DNA of 64,000 nucleotides from Nicotiana tabacum (GCF_000715075.1 NC_134103.1:57814230-57878229); one strand, 5' to 3'; counted from the first letter of the stretch, positions 12,248 through 24,829 are shown. The notes: a model not told the origin generated them from the sequence alone. A program made the numbers and translations.

Positions 12248-14494
12248 TCCCAATCATGGGGCCGTGATGGCGCCTAACATCTACTTGCTAAGTAAGCTAA
12301 TGTTAGCTAATTATTTAACAATTTTAGCAGTTTAAAAGCAAACACTAATAATACGAAATCAAAATAATCTGTAATAGATGCGATAAATACAAATAAAACG
12401 CGGTCTAAATATATCCCAGAAATCTGGAGTCACGAATACACGAGCATACTAGACTTCTACAAATAAAGTCTGAATGAAATACAACTGTTTGAAATAAGAT
12501 AAATAGTAAAGACAGAATAGAAGGGGACATCAGGGACTGCGAACGCCAACAGTTCTACCTCAAGTCTCCTACTGATAGTTGATCTAGGAAAGAACTCCTC
12601 TACGCGTTGCTGGGACCAAAACTGGTATCTGCACAAGAAGTGCAGAAGTGTAGCATGAGTACAACCGACCCCATGTACTCTGTAAGTGCTGAGCCTAACC
12701 TTGACGAAGTAGTGACGAGGCTATGACAAGACACTCACAATAAACTTGTATGAATAATAATAATGTAATACGAAAATACAAATAAAGTAGTAAACTCATA
12801 TAACCAAAACCGCAGGTCAACTACCAGAGTGCCCCAGAATAGCACGATCTCAATTTACATATCACAATATTGACATATAACTTTGCAATTACAAACAACT
12901 ACAACTCATCAACTCCATTGCGGCATGCAACCCGATCCCAACATTTAACACAATACCATGATCCGATTCCATTATCATCCCATATCATCATCTGTTCATA
13001 TCATATCATTTCCTTATCTGTTGCGGCGTGCAACCCGATCTCCCAATATCAATTTATTTCAACATCGTTGTGGTGCGCACCCCGATCCCCCAATATCAAT
13101 TCATCAACATAAAAAAACTCAACACTACTATTTACGAATATCAACACAAAAGGTAAATGTAACGTGCAGAACATTAAGGAGTTACCAACACAAATGGAGA
13201 ATAACCAATAATACATAATCCCAAACATTGGAAAAACATTAATACCGAATAAGCTTAATTGCTCACATAAATAGAAGGACATAACAAAGTGCTTCTAGTA
13301 ATATAGGAATAGTAAAAGCAAGTATAACATACGACAACGAAAATATACAATTAATGCAACTAGAAGCATGTAACAAGTAAGCAGATATTGAGTGAGAAGT
13401 GCACAAATCGACACAAGTAATAGTTTAATAAGAAATAACAAGTAAAGCATGGATAACAAGTAACAACATGTAGCAACTAAGGCAAGTAACAAGAGATAAC
13501 ATGGAATAAATGAAGGTATGGAAGTAAATAGCCCAATCCCGCATGCTTTAACTATACGACGACGCATATACACTCGTCACCTCGCATATATGCCGTTTCC
13601 CCACATAATTCATATATCAAATAGATCAACAAATCCTAATTCCCTCAAGTCAAAATTAGACACGACACTTACCTCACCTTGCAACCAAACACGACCTTGC
13701 CTTTCGAAAAAACCTCCAATCCTACCCATGAAAGAATAAGGTTCAATCTTTTTAATGAAATTGCAAAAGTCAACAAAAGTCAACCCTTGGCTCGTTTGGT
13801 CAAAATCTGAGATATGGACAAAAATTCGATACCCATTCACTTCGGAGCCCGATTATGTGATTTATTTTGAAATCTGACCTCAATTTAAGGTCTAAATCTC
13901 AATTTTAAAAAATCCCAAAATTCTACCCAATTCCTTAATTTTTACCATGGAAATCGTAGATTTGATGTTAAAATATCATGAAAAGTAATGGGTAATTGAA
14001 AGAAAGTGGATTAGAGTTGCTTACCAATAACCTCTAGAGTTTAGGGTTGATAATTGGTGTAAAATAAGCTAAGTCCCATTTCCCTCTCTTTTACCCAGCT
14101 GCAAGTGTCGCATTTGCAAACAAGAGTTCGCAAATACGATGCCCATAAATGCGACACACTGATTGCAAATACGATCAGTGCATCAGGCCCAGCAAAGTCG
14201 CAAATGCGATATTTTGTTCGCAAATGCGAGCTGTCTCCCATCGCAAATGCGGTCAAATACTTCGCAACTCGAAGCTAACCCTCAGGACACTCTGTCGCAA
14301 ATGTGACTCTGAGATTGCAAATGCGGTCTCAGCCAGTTCGCAAATGCGAACCCTTTCCCCGCAATTGCGAGATCATCCAGCCCAGGCCCTTGCTCGCAAA
14401 TGCAATGCCTTGATGGCAAAAGCGAGGCTTGTATTTGCAAGCTAGACCTCGCAAATATGAGATCTACAGATCAACACCAGAAACTGAAGCACAT
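12248..14494 (-). repeat. 5' (right) LTR of element A, first segment
   Basis: Aligns with the left LTR from its minus-strand end to the AAGCACAC site, where the Athila-like element inserted. It contains the same tandem array (about 12915-13110) and the palindrome-word block (14100-14470). The last 15 or so bases of the LTR, and the adjoining primer-binding site, are deleted at about 12240. Confidence 0.88.
14100..14470. repeat. Palindrome-word block in right LTR of element A
   Basis: At least ten words built on CGCAAATGCGA or a close variant. This copy keeps more CpG sites and better words than the left LTR copy of the same element. Confidence 0.72.
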
Positions 14495-14679
14495 TGAAAA
14501 GTGTTGATTTTAACAACTTATTAGTACCTTCTTGCTTTAGTTTTAGTCTAAAAATATTGATATTTTTCCAAATATTAATGAAATCATGTAAATTACAGGC
14601 ATACTTGAGGATTGGAGCTTAACGAAGAAATCTAACTCAAAAAGGAGTATTCTAGCTCAAAAAGGCAAGAAGGAGAACT

Positions 14680-15050
14680 GTAGGCAGAAGTGCGATCCGC
14701 AAAAGTAATTCTGCGGCCGCAGATGATAATGCAGTTTGCAGAATTTGAAGTGCGGCTATAGAAAAAACCTTGAAGCCTCTGAGGAGTTTTGAAGAAGCGC
14801 GGTCCGCACACCGAATTGTGCAGCCGCAAAAGCCTGTCGCACTGACAAATTTTGAAAAGTTCAAAGAAGGTGCAAAAAGACCAAGTGTGAAGCCTCGTGG
14901 AAGTGCGGACCATAATCAAATTATGCGGCCGTAGAAGTTGAAGTGCAGCCGCAGATGGAATTATGCGGCCACAAATGTCTTCCTCATATAAGAGAAGAAG
15001 AAAAAGTGCAGTCCACACATGAAATTGCTCGGCCGCAGAACATCCCGAAG
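14680..15050. repeat. Palindrome-word block in Athila 5' LTR
   Basis: Words such as TTCTGCGGCCGCAGA, ATTATGCGGCCG and AGTGCGGACC recur every 20-40 bases. The block ends about 30 bases upstream of the TATA box. Confidence 0.75.
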
Positions 15051-15078
15051 GGCATTTGTTGTCAGCGAATTTTGGACA

Positions 15079-15088
15079 CTATAAATAG
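15079..15088 (+). promoter_or_regulatory. TATA box of Athila 5' LTR
   Basis: CTATAAATAG preceded by TTTGGACA. The same box stands at 30560-30569 in the other LTR. Transcription should start about 30 bases downstream. Confidence 0.7.
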
Positions 15089-16000
15089 ACGTGAAATACT
15101 TTTTTAGGGCAATTTTTGTATTACTATCAGCTGTAGCGGTTATATTTTACCCTTTAGGGAAATTTGTGACCAAAATCGGAGAAGACTCATTAGTTTTATC
15201 AATTAATTGTACCTTATGGCTTAGATTACTTCTTCTACTTTATTTTCTTTGCTTTCTAGCATTAGCAGCTAGATTTTAACTAGGATTGTGACCCAACCCT
15301 AGTGTGTAAATTTTATGGGTTGTTAATTATAATGCTTGTTTATGATTGGGTGTTTGTTATTTAGCCTTGTTTATTCATTATATTTAGAATTAATGGTTGC
15401 AAACATTGATTCATGCCTATCTGACTTAGTTCATACTTGAGAAAGAGGAACTTATTCTAGGAATACTTGGCTAACAAGAAATTGAGCTAGTTAAGGTTTT
15501 GGGTAGTCTGATTAAAGGGTTTTGAACTAGAGATATGGAGAACTCGACTTGGACTCATATAAATTATTTTGATTGATACCCAATTGGACTTGAGAAAGCC
15601 AATTTGGGCATACGCACTCTATAACCGAGAGGTATTGAGTGGATACTTGAGAATTGAGAGTTATAATACACCCCGATCTGCAAAACAAGCATTAACTTAG
15701 TATGCCCATTAGGTTTGTACCTAGGTGAAGGTTACACCCCTAGGATTTTCCTCAATTGTTTAAAAAAACCAAAAATAATTACTCGCTCTTTAGTTGCTTT
15801 TAATTAGTTTAATCTCTTAGTGTTAATTTGGACAACAATCACTTTTTTTTTGAAGTATAATATAGTTATTTCACGTTCTCTTTTTAAGTATCTACCTCAA
15901 AACCCATTACAAACTCCGTGAGGAATTCGATCCCTACTCTAGTTGGGTATAACCACCGTTTCCACTCATTATAGAGTGCAGATTAGACGTGGATCAATTT

Positions 16001-16018
16001 TAGGCACCGTTGCCGGGG
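16001..16018 (+). other. Primer-binding site of Athila-like element (tRNA-Asp type)
   Basis: TAGGCACCGTTGCCGGGG lies four bases after the LTR. Athila elements have TGGCGCCGTTGCCGGGG, complementary to the 3' end of tRNA-Asp. Two or three bases have changed here. Confidence 0.85.
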
Positions 16019-16114
16019 TGTTTTTATGGTGTTAACTATATATTTGAGTGTGTTCTTGAAATATCTTCTTTTCCTTTCATGATACTAATTTGTTGAAGTA
16101 ATCTTAGGTACAAA

Positions 16115-17437
16115 ATGGCAAACAATGATCCCAGAAATTTGCCATTGGGCGAGGTGGACGATGAGGAGGAACAACTAGATAACATGCCTCAAGTGCCACA
16201 ACCAAATCGTCAAGGCCGTGGTCAAAAAGACAACATGCCCCCACCTCCCCTACCACAACCACCAATGGCGCAACACCGAGTTTTTCCCAATGAAGGTTAC
16301 GCAAGTGCAATAGTCTCCCCTCGCATTAGGGCGGGAAACTTTCAAATTACCAATGAGATGCTCACATTTCTAGAGAAATGAGGCTTTTCATTGCGGCGCT
16401 GTATCAAAATGCTTATAAACATTTGAAGGGTTTTGTGGATACATTTTGGAGGGAGTAAACAAACAAATATTTTGGAAGATGCTTTAAGGCTAAGACTTTT
16501 TCCCTTCTCTCTATGGGGTAAAACTTTGAATTGGTTGGAACGCTTGCCTAGCCATTCTATCCACACTTGGGATGAATTGGCGGCGAAGTGTATTTCTAAG
16601 GTTTTCTCTCCTGGGCAAATGACTACTCTTAGGGATGAAATATTGACTTTCAAGCAAGAGCCCAACGAGCTGTTGCATGAAATTTGGGAGCGATATCGGA
16701 AAATGGTGAAGGAGTGCCCGAAAAATAATATGACCGATAACATGATCCAACAAACTTTCTACCGTGGTATCAATACTACGAACCAATGTATGGTCAATCG
16801 ATTGGCCGGAGGCAACTTTATGACAACACTTTATGCTGATGCATGTAAGATTCTAGATGAGATGGCAGAAACTTCTTCGGCTTGGCAATCCCGAGCTAGT
16901 GTCCCCCAAGGTGATCCCAATATGATTCATCTTCATAAAGAGTTGCAAGACCATAGGCAAGCCATTGTTGAATTGACAACAACAATGACCCAACTAGCTA
17001 AGGCCAAACTTAATCACGTTCAAGCTCCTAAGCAAGTTCATGCTATGGAAGGGGTTAATGTGTTGGTCAACAAGAAGAGGACCAATGGTCCACAATTTCA
17101 ATCCCGAGTGGAAAAGTATGCACAAGATGATGGTAGTTTTGATTAAGATGAGTGCTATCATGAGCAAGAAGAAGAGGTACAATTTTTGAACAATTACCAA
17201 GGGAAAAGGAACAATTTCCAAGGCTCCAATAAACAACAATGGCATTCGCAAAATAACCAAGGCAATTGGGGTCCTAACAATCAAAGAAATTGGCACAACA
17301 ACAACAACCAAGGAAATTGGAGTGGAAACAAACAAGGAAATTGGGGAGGCAACAATCAAGGAAGTTTGGAAAACAATAACAATCAAGGAAATCAAGGATT
17401 GGGTTTTCAAAAGGCCCCCAATTTACCAATAACCTAG
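16115..17437 (+). pseudogene. gag: gag of Athila-like element
   Basis: The start is the ATG at 16115 (MANNDPRNL), 97 bases after the primer-binding site. An acidic and proline-rich N-terminus runs to a stop at 16379. The gag domain resumes in another frame (LRLFPFSLWGKTLNWLERLP, then TWDELAAKCISKVF and FKQEPNELLHEIWERYR) to 17146. After one more stop, a low-complexity tail of NNQGNWG-type repeats (17186-17437) follows, typical of the Athila gag C-terminus. The protein would coat element RNA in cytoplasmic particles. At least two stops and one frameshift prevent that. Confidence 0.85.
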
Positions 17438-17591
17438 CAACCCACCTCCTTATCCTTCCCATGGTTCAAGTTCCTCAAACAACAAAATGGGCTGTATTGA
17501 GAATATGTTCAAGCAAATGTTGGAGAAGAATGTCGATTCAGATGCCCAACTTGCCTCACATACCACATCAATCCGTAATCTTGAAGTTTAA

Positions 17592-18630
17592 ATGGGGAAA
17601 ATCTCTCAAGATCTTATTACTCATCCTAAGGGTGCTCTACCAAGTGACACGGTGGTAAACCCAAAGGGTGGTAACAACAAGGGACATGCTTTGGCGATTA
17701 TCAGAAGAAGTGGAAGAGGAAGGAATGCACCCACCTCAAATGAAAGGCGACATGTGGATGATGCCCAAGTGATACAAGAGGAGGAAATCCCAACCAATGA
17801 TGTTCAAGCAAGTGATGAGGTTCAGATTGACATTGATGATAGTGTGGAGGAGACCCAAGAGGAGATGAACCCGTCTAGGGAGCACATCATTGACATATCA
17901 GAGCCGGTAGTGCAAAAGGCTAAGGCACATTTTCCTAAGCCTCCACCTCCCTATTCTCAAAGACTTGCCAAGAAAAATTATGAGAATCAATTCAAGAAGT
18001 TCATTCAAATTTTGAAAAGTCTCTCTATTAATGTGTCATTGGTAGAAGCTTTGGAACACATGCCCGGTTATGCCAAGTTTATGAAAGATCTTATGACCAA
18101 GAAGAGGTCGATGAATTTTGAAACTATCAAAGTCACTCATCAAGTTAGTGCAGTTGTCCATTTGATGGCTCCTAAGTGGTAAGATCCCGGCGCTTTCACG
18201 ATTCCTTATACTATTGGGAGTGCCGATTTTGCTAAAGCTCTTAGTGATCTTGGGGAGAGTATCAATTTGATGCCCTATTCGGTGTTTAAAACTTTAGGAA
18301 TTTGGAAACCAATACCCACATGTATGAGGTTGCAAATGGCCGACCGTACTATGAGGAGGCCGTTAGGAGTGATTGAGGATGTTTTGGTCTGGGTTGATAA
18401 GTTCATTCTTCCGGTGGACTTTGTTATTCTAGATTGTGAGGTTGATTATGAAGTGCCTATTATTCTTGGAAGACCTTTCCTTGCTATGGGTGAGGTCTTT
18501 GTGATGTGGAAGCTGGATAACTCACTTTCCGGGTACGTGATGAAAAAGTGGCATTCCATGTGTGCAAGTCTATGCGGCAACCAAATAGCAATGAAGTGTG
18601 TTCTTTTATGGATTTGGTGACCGTTGTTAT
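17592..18630 (+). pseudogene. Linker and aspartic protease region of Athila-like element
   Basis: A hydrophilic linker (KGGNNKGHALAIIRRSGR; acidic stretch; FPKPPPPYSQRL) leads to the conserved Athila block QFKKFIQILKSLSINVSLVEAL. After a stop at 18180 the protease-like region follows: [54 protein letters not shown]. The active site usually reads DLGASINLMP; here the alanine is glutamate, so activity is doubtful. The assignment rests on order and motif. Confidence 0.8.
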
Positions 18631-19940
18631 TGTTGATGATACAAGTGATACAATCAATGTTGGTGATATGTTGGAAGCCATTTTGCTCAACTTTGATGAT
18701 GATGAGATGGATGGTTTCATGGAATTTTTGAACTCTTTGCAAGAAATGGGGTCGTATAACTATGCACCCCGAAAATTATCTTTGGATCTTGAAAATAGGA
18801 AGACTCCGCCTAAAAAGCCTTCTATTGAAGAGCCACTTAATTTGGAGTTGAAACCATTGCCACCACACCTTCGGTATGAATTTCTTAGCCCTTGTTCAAC
18901 TTCACCGGTTATTCTTTCCTCTTATTTGACTAACATACAAGTTATTCCACATTGGAGGTGTTGCAATTTAGGAAGAAGGCTATTGGGTGGACTTTGGCGG
19001 ATATTCGGGGTATAAGCCCCGAATTTTGCATGCATAAGATCAAGAAGGGGGATCATCCTAAACCGTCCATTGAACATCAAAGAAGACTCAATGAGCTATG
19101 CATGAAGTGGTCAAGAAGGAGATTATCAAGTGGTTGGATGTCGGGGTTGTCTACCCCATTTACGATAGTTCATGGACCTCTCCGGTTCAATATGTCCCAA
19201 ATAACAGGGGCATTATGGTTATTACCAATGAGAAGAATGAATTGATTCCCACAAGAACGGTCATCGGTTGGAGAGTTTGTATGGATTATCGTAAGCTCAA
19301 CAAAGTCACAATGAAGGATCACTTCCCACTTCCTTTTATGGACCAAATGCTCGATAGGTTGGCCGGTCGCGCTTTCTATTATTTTCTTGATGGTTACTCG
19401 GGCTACAACCAAATTCTTATTGCTCCAGAAGATTAAGAGAAAACAAACCTTATGGTACTTTTGCTTTCAAGCGGATGCCTTTTGATTTGTGCAATGCACT
19501 GGCAACTTTTCAACAGTGTATGATGGCTTTTTTCACGGATATGGTGGAAGACTACCTTGAGGTCTTCATTGATGACTTCTCGATGGTTGGAGATTCTTTT
19601 GATGAATGTCTTGCAAATTTGGACAAAGTGTTGGCTAGATGTGAGAAAACAATTTTGTTGCTCAATTAGGAGAAATGTCATTTCATGGTTAAGGAAGGCA
19701 TTGTCCTTGGCTATAAGATCTCAAAGAATGGTATTGAAATTAACAAGGCAAAGATTAAGGTTATTTCTAAGCTTCCACCCCCACTTCGGTAAAGGGTGTG
19801 CGAAGTTTCTTAGGCCATGCAGTTTTCTACCGGCGCTTCATCAAAGATTTCTCTAAAGTGGTGAACCCATTGTGTAAGATCCTTGGGAAGGATGCTAAGT
19901 TTCATTTCTATGATGATTGTATGAGAGCTTTTTAACAATT
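18631..19940 (+). pseudogene. Reverse transcriptase of Athila-like element
   Basis: The linker to RT (LELKPLPPHLRYEFL) and then the palm motifs are visible in several frames: VVKKEIIKWLDVGVVYPI, CMDYRKLNKVTMKDHFPLPF, DGYSGYNQI, MPFDLCNALATFQQCM and the polymerase box VFIDDFSMV (about 19563-19590). Both catalytic aspartates remain. A TAA at 19434-19436 interrupts at the same codon (normally glutamine in PEDQEKT) that is TAG in both Tat copies. Further frame changes occur near 18950-19100 and 19670. Confidence 0.85.
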
Positions 19941-20390
19941 GAAGATCAAGTTGACAACTACTCTTATCATTACCTCTCCAAATTGGAGTTTGCCGTTTGA
20001 GCTCATGTGTGATGTAGCGGTTGGGGCTATTTTAGGGTAACGTATCAATAAGGTTTTTCATCTAGTTTACTATGCTAGTAAGACCATGAATACTACCCAA
20101 GTCAATTATACTGTTATGGAGAAAGTTATCCTTGCTATTGTATCTACAATTGAGAAGTTCTGCCCGTACTTGATGGATGCCAAAGTTATTGTCCACACGG
20201 ATCATGCGACACTTTGCTATCTTATGAGCAAAAAGGAATCTAAAGCTCGGTTGATGAGATGGATACTTTTTCTACAAGAATTTGATATTGACGGTAAAGA
20301 TAAGAAGGGTAGTGAAAGCCAAGTGGCGGACCACTTGTCTCCTTTGGAGGAGGAGGGGATGTCACATGACAGTTTTGAAATCAACGACTC
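19941..20390 (+). pseudogene. RNase H domain of Athila-like element
   Basis: FELMCDVAVGAIL with the first catalytic aspartate is followed by a stop, then YYASKTMNTTQVNYTVMEKVILAIV, IVHTDHATLCYLMSKKESKARLMRWILFLQEFDI and QVADHLSPLE. These are the standard blocks of Gypsy RNase H up to the boundary with integrase. Apart from the stop after the first block, it reads in one frame. Confidence 0.82.
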
Positions 20391-21650
20391 TTTCCCAGAT
20401 GAGAAACTTTTGGCACTATCAATGAAAGAGGTACCATGGTTTGCGGAATTGGCAAATTTTCTTGTGAGTGGTATCATTCCAGATGAGTTCTCTTCAAACC
20501 AAAGAAAGAAACTCAAAAGATATTGTGAAGATTACTATTGGGATGAGCCATACCTTTTCCGAATTTGTACGGATGGGGTAATTAGGAGGTGTGTTCCGGA
20601 AGAAGAGCAAGGTGATATTCTTGGAGCTTGTCATTCTTCGCCATATAGTGGTCATCATGCCGGAGCAAGAACGACGGCTAAAGTTCTAAGTTGTGGTTTT
20701 TATTAACCTAATCTCCACAAAGATGCAAATGACTTGGTGAAAAGATGTGATGAATGTCAACGGGCCGGTGGAATTTCAAAGAAAAATGAGATGCCTCTTA
20801 CAACCATCTTGGAGATTGATATTTTTGATGTTTAGGGCATTGACTTTATGTGACCTTTTGTGAGTACTTGTGGAAATACTTACATTTTGGTCATGGTGGA
20901 TTATGTGTCCAAATGGGAGGAGGACGTTGCCTTACCAAACAATGAGGCTAGAAGTGTAGTGGCTTTCTTGAAGAAGAATATTTTTATAGGATTTGGAATT
21001 CCACGTGCAATCATAAGCTATGGGGGGTCACACTTTTGTAACAACGCTTTTGAAACTTTACGTAGAAAGTATGGTGTTACTCATAAGGTCACGACTCCCT
21101 ATCACCCACAAGCTAGTGGTCAAGTGGAAGTCTCCAACCAGGAAATGAAGAGTATCTTGTCTAAAATGGTGAATGCAAATCGGACGGATTGGTCCAAGAA
21201 GCTCAATGATGCGTTATGGGCATATAGGACGGCTTAGAAAACACCTATCGGAATATCCCCATACCGGTTACTGTTCGGGAAAGCTTGTCATCTCCGGTAG
21301 AACTAGAGCATAAGGCAATATTGGCCTTGAAGAAATTGAATCTTGATTAGGATGTAGCCGGTAACTCTCAAGTTACACATTTGAATGAATTAGATGAGTT
21401 CCGGTATCATGCTTATGAGAGTTCGTCCTTGTACAAAGAAAAGATGAAATATCTTCATGACAAGTACATTTGGAACAAAGAGTTCAAAGCCAGTGATCTA
21501 GTGTTGTTTTTTAACTCAAGGTTGAGGATGTTTACGGGGAGCTTAACTACAAGTGGAGTGGTCCGTTTGAAATTGTTGGTGTGACAACCTTCAGTGCATT
21601 AGATTTGAAGAACAAGAATAATAAAATATTTCGAGTCAATGGTCACCAGA
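20391..21650 (+). pseudogene. Integrase of Athila-like element
   Basis: The HHCC finger is complete (HSSPYSGHH, then CDECQ near 20745). The first catalytic aspartate lies in GIDFM (about 20838) between two stops. The second should be in the ISDGGSHF block, but the sequence reads ISYGGSHF (about 21025), a loss of the catalytic aspartate. The glutamate in [12 protein letters not shown] (about 21127) is present. The C-terminal part reaches YRLLFGKACHLP and FNSRLRMFTGSL in shifted frames. Integration activity is excluded by the D-to-Y change alone. Confidence 0.85.
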
Positions 21651-21949
21651 TGTAGCACTACTTGGGAAAAGCTGGAGAGACCACGTGGTGGAGGTTATTT
21701 ACTTCACTTGAGGATGCTATGATATTGCGTCGTGCTGCAACGTTAAATAAGGCGCTTCTTGGGACGCAACCCAAGTTCTTTTCCATTTTCTCTTTTTAGT
21801 TAGATGTTATTTGCTGTTTTTAACTTGATTTAAAGTGTGTTGCAGGGATGAGTGTTAGATAAAAAATGGTAAACAAGGATGTGTCGTCAAAACAAGAAAT
21901 GGGATCGCACTTTTTCTTTTCCAGGCGCAGAAAAAGCATGCCATCACAG

Positions 21950-22190
21950 AAGCCCTTGTGCGGCTGCAGATTTCCTCTGTGGACCGCACTTCCTGGAGAA
22001 AACATAGATGCTAAATGACAAGGTCTCTGAGCTTTTCACCTGTCAGTGCGGGGCAAATGTGCGAACCTCTGGAGAATTGTGCGGCCGCACTTTCAATTGT
22101 GCGGACCGCACAAGATATTTAGACCACTGAAGGCCAGGTAGAAGAGTGTGCACCGCACTTGAAATTGTGTGGCCACGCTCGTCTCTTTAA
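21950..22190. repeat. Internal palindrome-word block of Athila-like element
   Basis: Words such as TTGTGCGGCCGCAC and TTGTGCGGACCGCAC lie between pol and the downstream ORF and end about 20 bases before a TATA box at 22208. More words continue at 22610-22860 and, beyond the solo LTR, at 25905-25990. Confidence 0.72.
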
Positions 22191-22207
22191 CCTTCCAACC
22201 TCTCTAA

Positions 22208-22218
22208 GTATAAATAGA
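22208..22218 (+). promoter_or_regulatory. Candidate internal promoter (TATA box) of Athila-like element
   Basis: GTATAAATAGA follows the internal palindrome-word block in the same order as in the LTR. The next 150 bases look like a 5' leader rich in CACACC/ACCATT. The downstream ORF starts at 26119, so the leader would need splicing: a possible donor is ATG|GTATGC near 22351 and an acceptor TATATAG lies directly before ACCATGG at 26117. Confidence 0.45.
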
Positions 22219-23521
22219 ACTTTAGGCCTCATTTTACACTTTTCACACTCTTGAAAAATTACTATTGCTCTGAGAGTTTACCTGAGGGTCTAGCACTTTC
22301 AAACACACACCACCATTCGCACCTACTAGGATCTTTGCACATTTACACCATATGGTATGCTTCATTTCATGATAATTTTATTTCATCTTACATTCTAAAT
22401 TAATTTTTCATTTTAAAGTTCTTTCTAGGCCATCTATTATTATATTCCCTCAATGTGTCCATGTGGGGTAGTTTTGTACTGGGTAATTGATAAAGTATGC
22501 TAGATTGGGTTGGGTTAACTGATTTTTATATGAATACCATGTTGGCAAGTAGATTTGAACAAGTTTTTGCAAAACCTAGGTAAAACTTGAGACCTGCCCA
22601 TTGTGTTCTTGAATGTGCGGCCGCACTTGGATTTGTGCGGTCAGTAGTTTGTTAGTAAAAGCAACTGGTTTGATTAGCATTTCTGCAGCCGCACTTTAAT
22701 TGTGCAGACCGCAGAATTTCTAGAGAGGCCACAAAGTAGTCCGCACTATCTATCAGAGGCATGCCCTCTAAGCTTCTAAAAGTGCGACCACAGTAATAAT
22801 AGTGCGAGCCGTAGAGGAATTCTGTGGCCGCAAACGCCCTCTGCAATGTCATTTAGATAAGAAGTATTTTTGTCACGACCCGGAATTCCCACCTTCGGGA
22901 CCGTGATGGCGCCTAACATTCCACTTGCTAGGCAAGCCAATATTAGAGAATTATTAAGCCAATCCTTATTCAATTCAGTAAATAACAACAAATAAACTAA
23001 AATAAAATACATCGAGTGCGGAATAATATAAAAACTTCATCAATTACTACCACCCGGATCTGGAGTCACAATTTACGAACTTCTAGGATTTACCACAAGT
23101 GCAAGTCTGAAAGAAAATACAAATATTTGAATGAAAGAAACAGTAAAGAAAAATAAAGAAAAGATAGACAGGGACTTCAAGGTTTGCAAACGCCAACGGA
23201 TCTACCTTGAGTCTCTGATGAACCAGTCTGAGCTGCTACGCCTCTTGATCAGCTAGGACCAATACCAAAATCTTGTGCAGAGTGCAGTATCAGTACAACC
23301 GACCCCATATACTGATAAGTTTCAAGCCTAACCTCGACAAGACACCTACATAACAAACCTGTGCAATTTAACAGTATATGTACAAATAACATCTAAACAT
23401 GTACTATTGGGAGGGGGAACATGATGAGGGGAATACGAGATAGAGAACTACAACAAAATGGTAACTTGAACAGCCAATATACTATGAACCAATAAGAACA
23501 AGTAAATACAGTAAAGGAAAA

Positions 23522-23935
23522 ATGCACGGCATCACCCTTCGTGCTTTTACTCTCAACCTCACCATAAAATCAATAGAAACGACACGACATCACCCTTCAT
23601 GCATTAACTCTCATAACATGGCGCGACATCACCCTTCATGCATTAACACTCACAATGTAGCACGGCATCACCCTTCGTGCATTAACACTCACGATATGGC
23701 ACGACATCACCCTTCGTGCATTAACACTCACGACATGGCACGGCACCACCCTTCGTGCATTAACACTCACGATATGGCACAGCATTACCCTTCATGCATT
23801 AACACTCACGATATGGCACGACATCACCCTTCGTGCATTAACACTCATAATATGGAACGACATCACCCTTCGTACATTAACACTCACAATATGGCACGAC
23901 ATCACCCTTCTTGTATTAACTCTCTCCCTTACCAT
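23522..23935. repeat. 39-bp minisatellite in solo LTR
   Basis: About ten tandem copies of a 39-base unit (GGCACGACATCACCCTTCGT, then GCATTAACACTCACGATAT). Because 39 is divisible by three, the array stays open as a repeated 13-residue frame on the plus strand (HHPSCINTHDMAR). I read that as a by-product, not a gene. Confidence 0.9.
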
Positions 23936-24829
23936 AATGCAATGAACAAATAACAACAAGGAGATAGAATAACAAGTACAAGCCTTACTTCAATATTTGG
24001 TTCCACAATATCAACCTCAACTTCTGAATCAATACTCAATTATCACCAGAAGATCCGTAAATATGATAAGAACGATCAATTTAATAATACTAGTCTAAAC
24101 ACGGATAACATGAATAAAGGAAGCTATAATTGCAAGAAACCAAGCCCCACCCGCATGCTTTAACCCAACTACAACGCATAAGTACTCGTCACCTCACATA
24201 TATGTTGTTCCCCAACATTTAAACATGTAGCAAATAGACAAACAAGTCCTATTCCCTCAAGTCAAGGTTAACTACGACACTTACCTGGCTCCGAAGACCA
24301 AACTCAAAGCTCAACCACAGTTTTTCCTTTAGAATCCATCTCCAAACCACTTGTATCTATCCACAAATGACTCAATAATATCAATTATTGCTAAAGGAAT
24401 CAATTACAATGCATAAATTTAGATTTTCCAAACTTTCCCCCCAAAAAGTCTAAAATCGACCCCGGGCCCAGTTGGTCAAAACTCGCGGTTCGGACCACAA
24501 TCCATTTACCCATCCATCCTCGAGCCCGATTATATAATTAGTTTCGGAATCCGACTCCAAATTGAGGTCTAAATCCCCAATTTGCAAAACCCCCCAATTA
24601 TTCCTAAATCCCTAGTTTTCTACCATGAAAGAACAAAGATTAGGGCTAGGAATTTAATGGGTGATGATAGAAATGGAAGAAAATGAGTTAAAGAGTACAA
24701 ACTTATGAATTGGTGTTGAGTTTTTCCTTCAAAATAGCACCTAGGCCGAGCGCTAATGGAGAGTTTATGAAAAATGGGTAAAATCCCATTTTTTTAAATG
24801 TTTTAAGGTCTGGGCGTCAGGCCTTCTTC

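Larger units (their letters stand above)
14495..15996 (+). repeat. 5' LTR of Athila-like element
   Basis: Begins TGAAAAGTGTTGATTTTAAC and ends GTGGATCA. It aligns over its whole length with the LTR at 29998-31466. It contains a palindrome-word block (14680-15050) directly followed by a TATA box (15079). Confidence 0.92.

Noticed and set aside
15091..15279. Small hydrophobic ORF in Athila 5' LTR
   Set aside because: It starts at the expected transcription start of the LTR; the homologous 3' LTR does not keep the frame.
16994..17410. Minus-strand hydrophobic ORF
   Set aside because: It mirrors the Asn/Gln/Gly-rich gag tail on the plus strand.
23522..23935. Regular direct repeats resembling a CRISPR array
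   Set aside because: Units are contiguous without unique spacers, and the DNA is plant nuclear.
23522..23953. Open frame of 143 residues with His/Cys repeats
   Set aside because: It is the translation of a 39-bp minisatellite inside a solo LTR; no start context, conserved domain or promoter.
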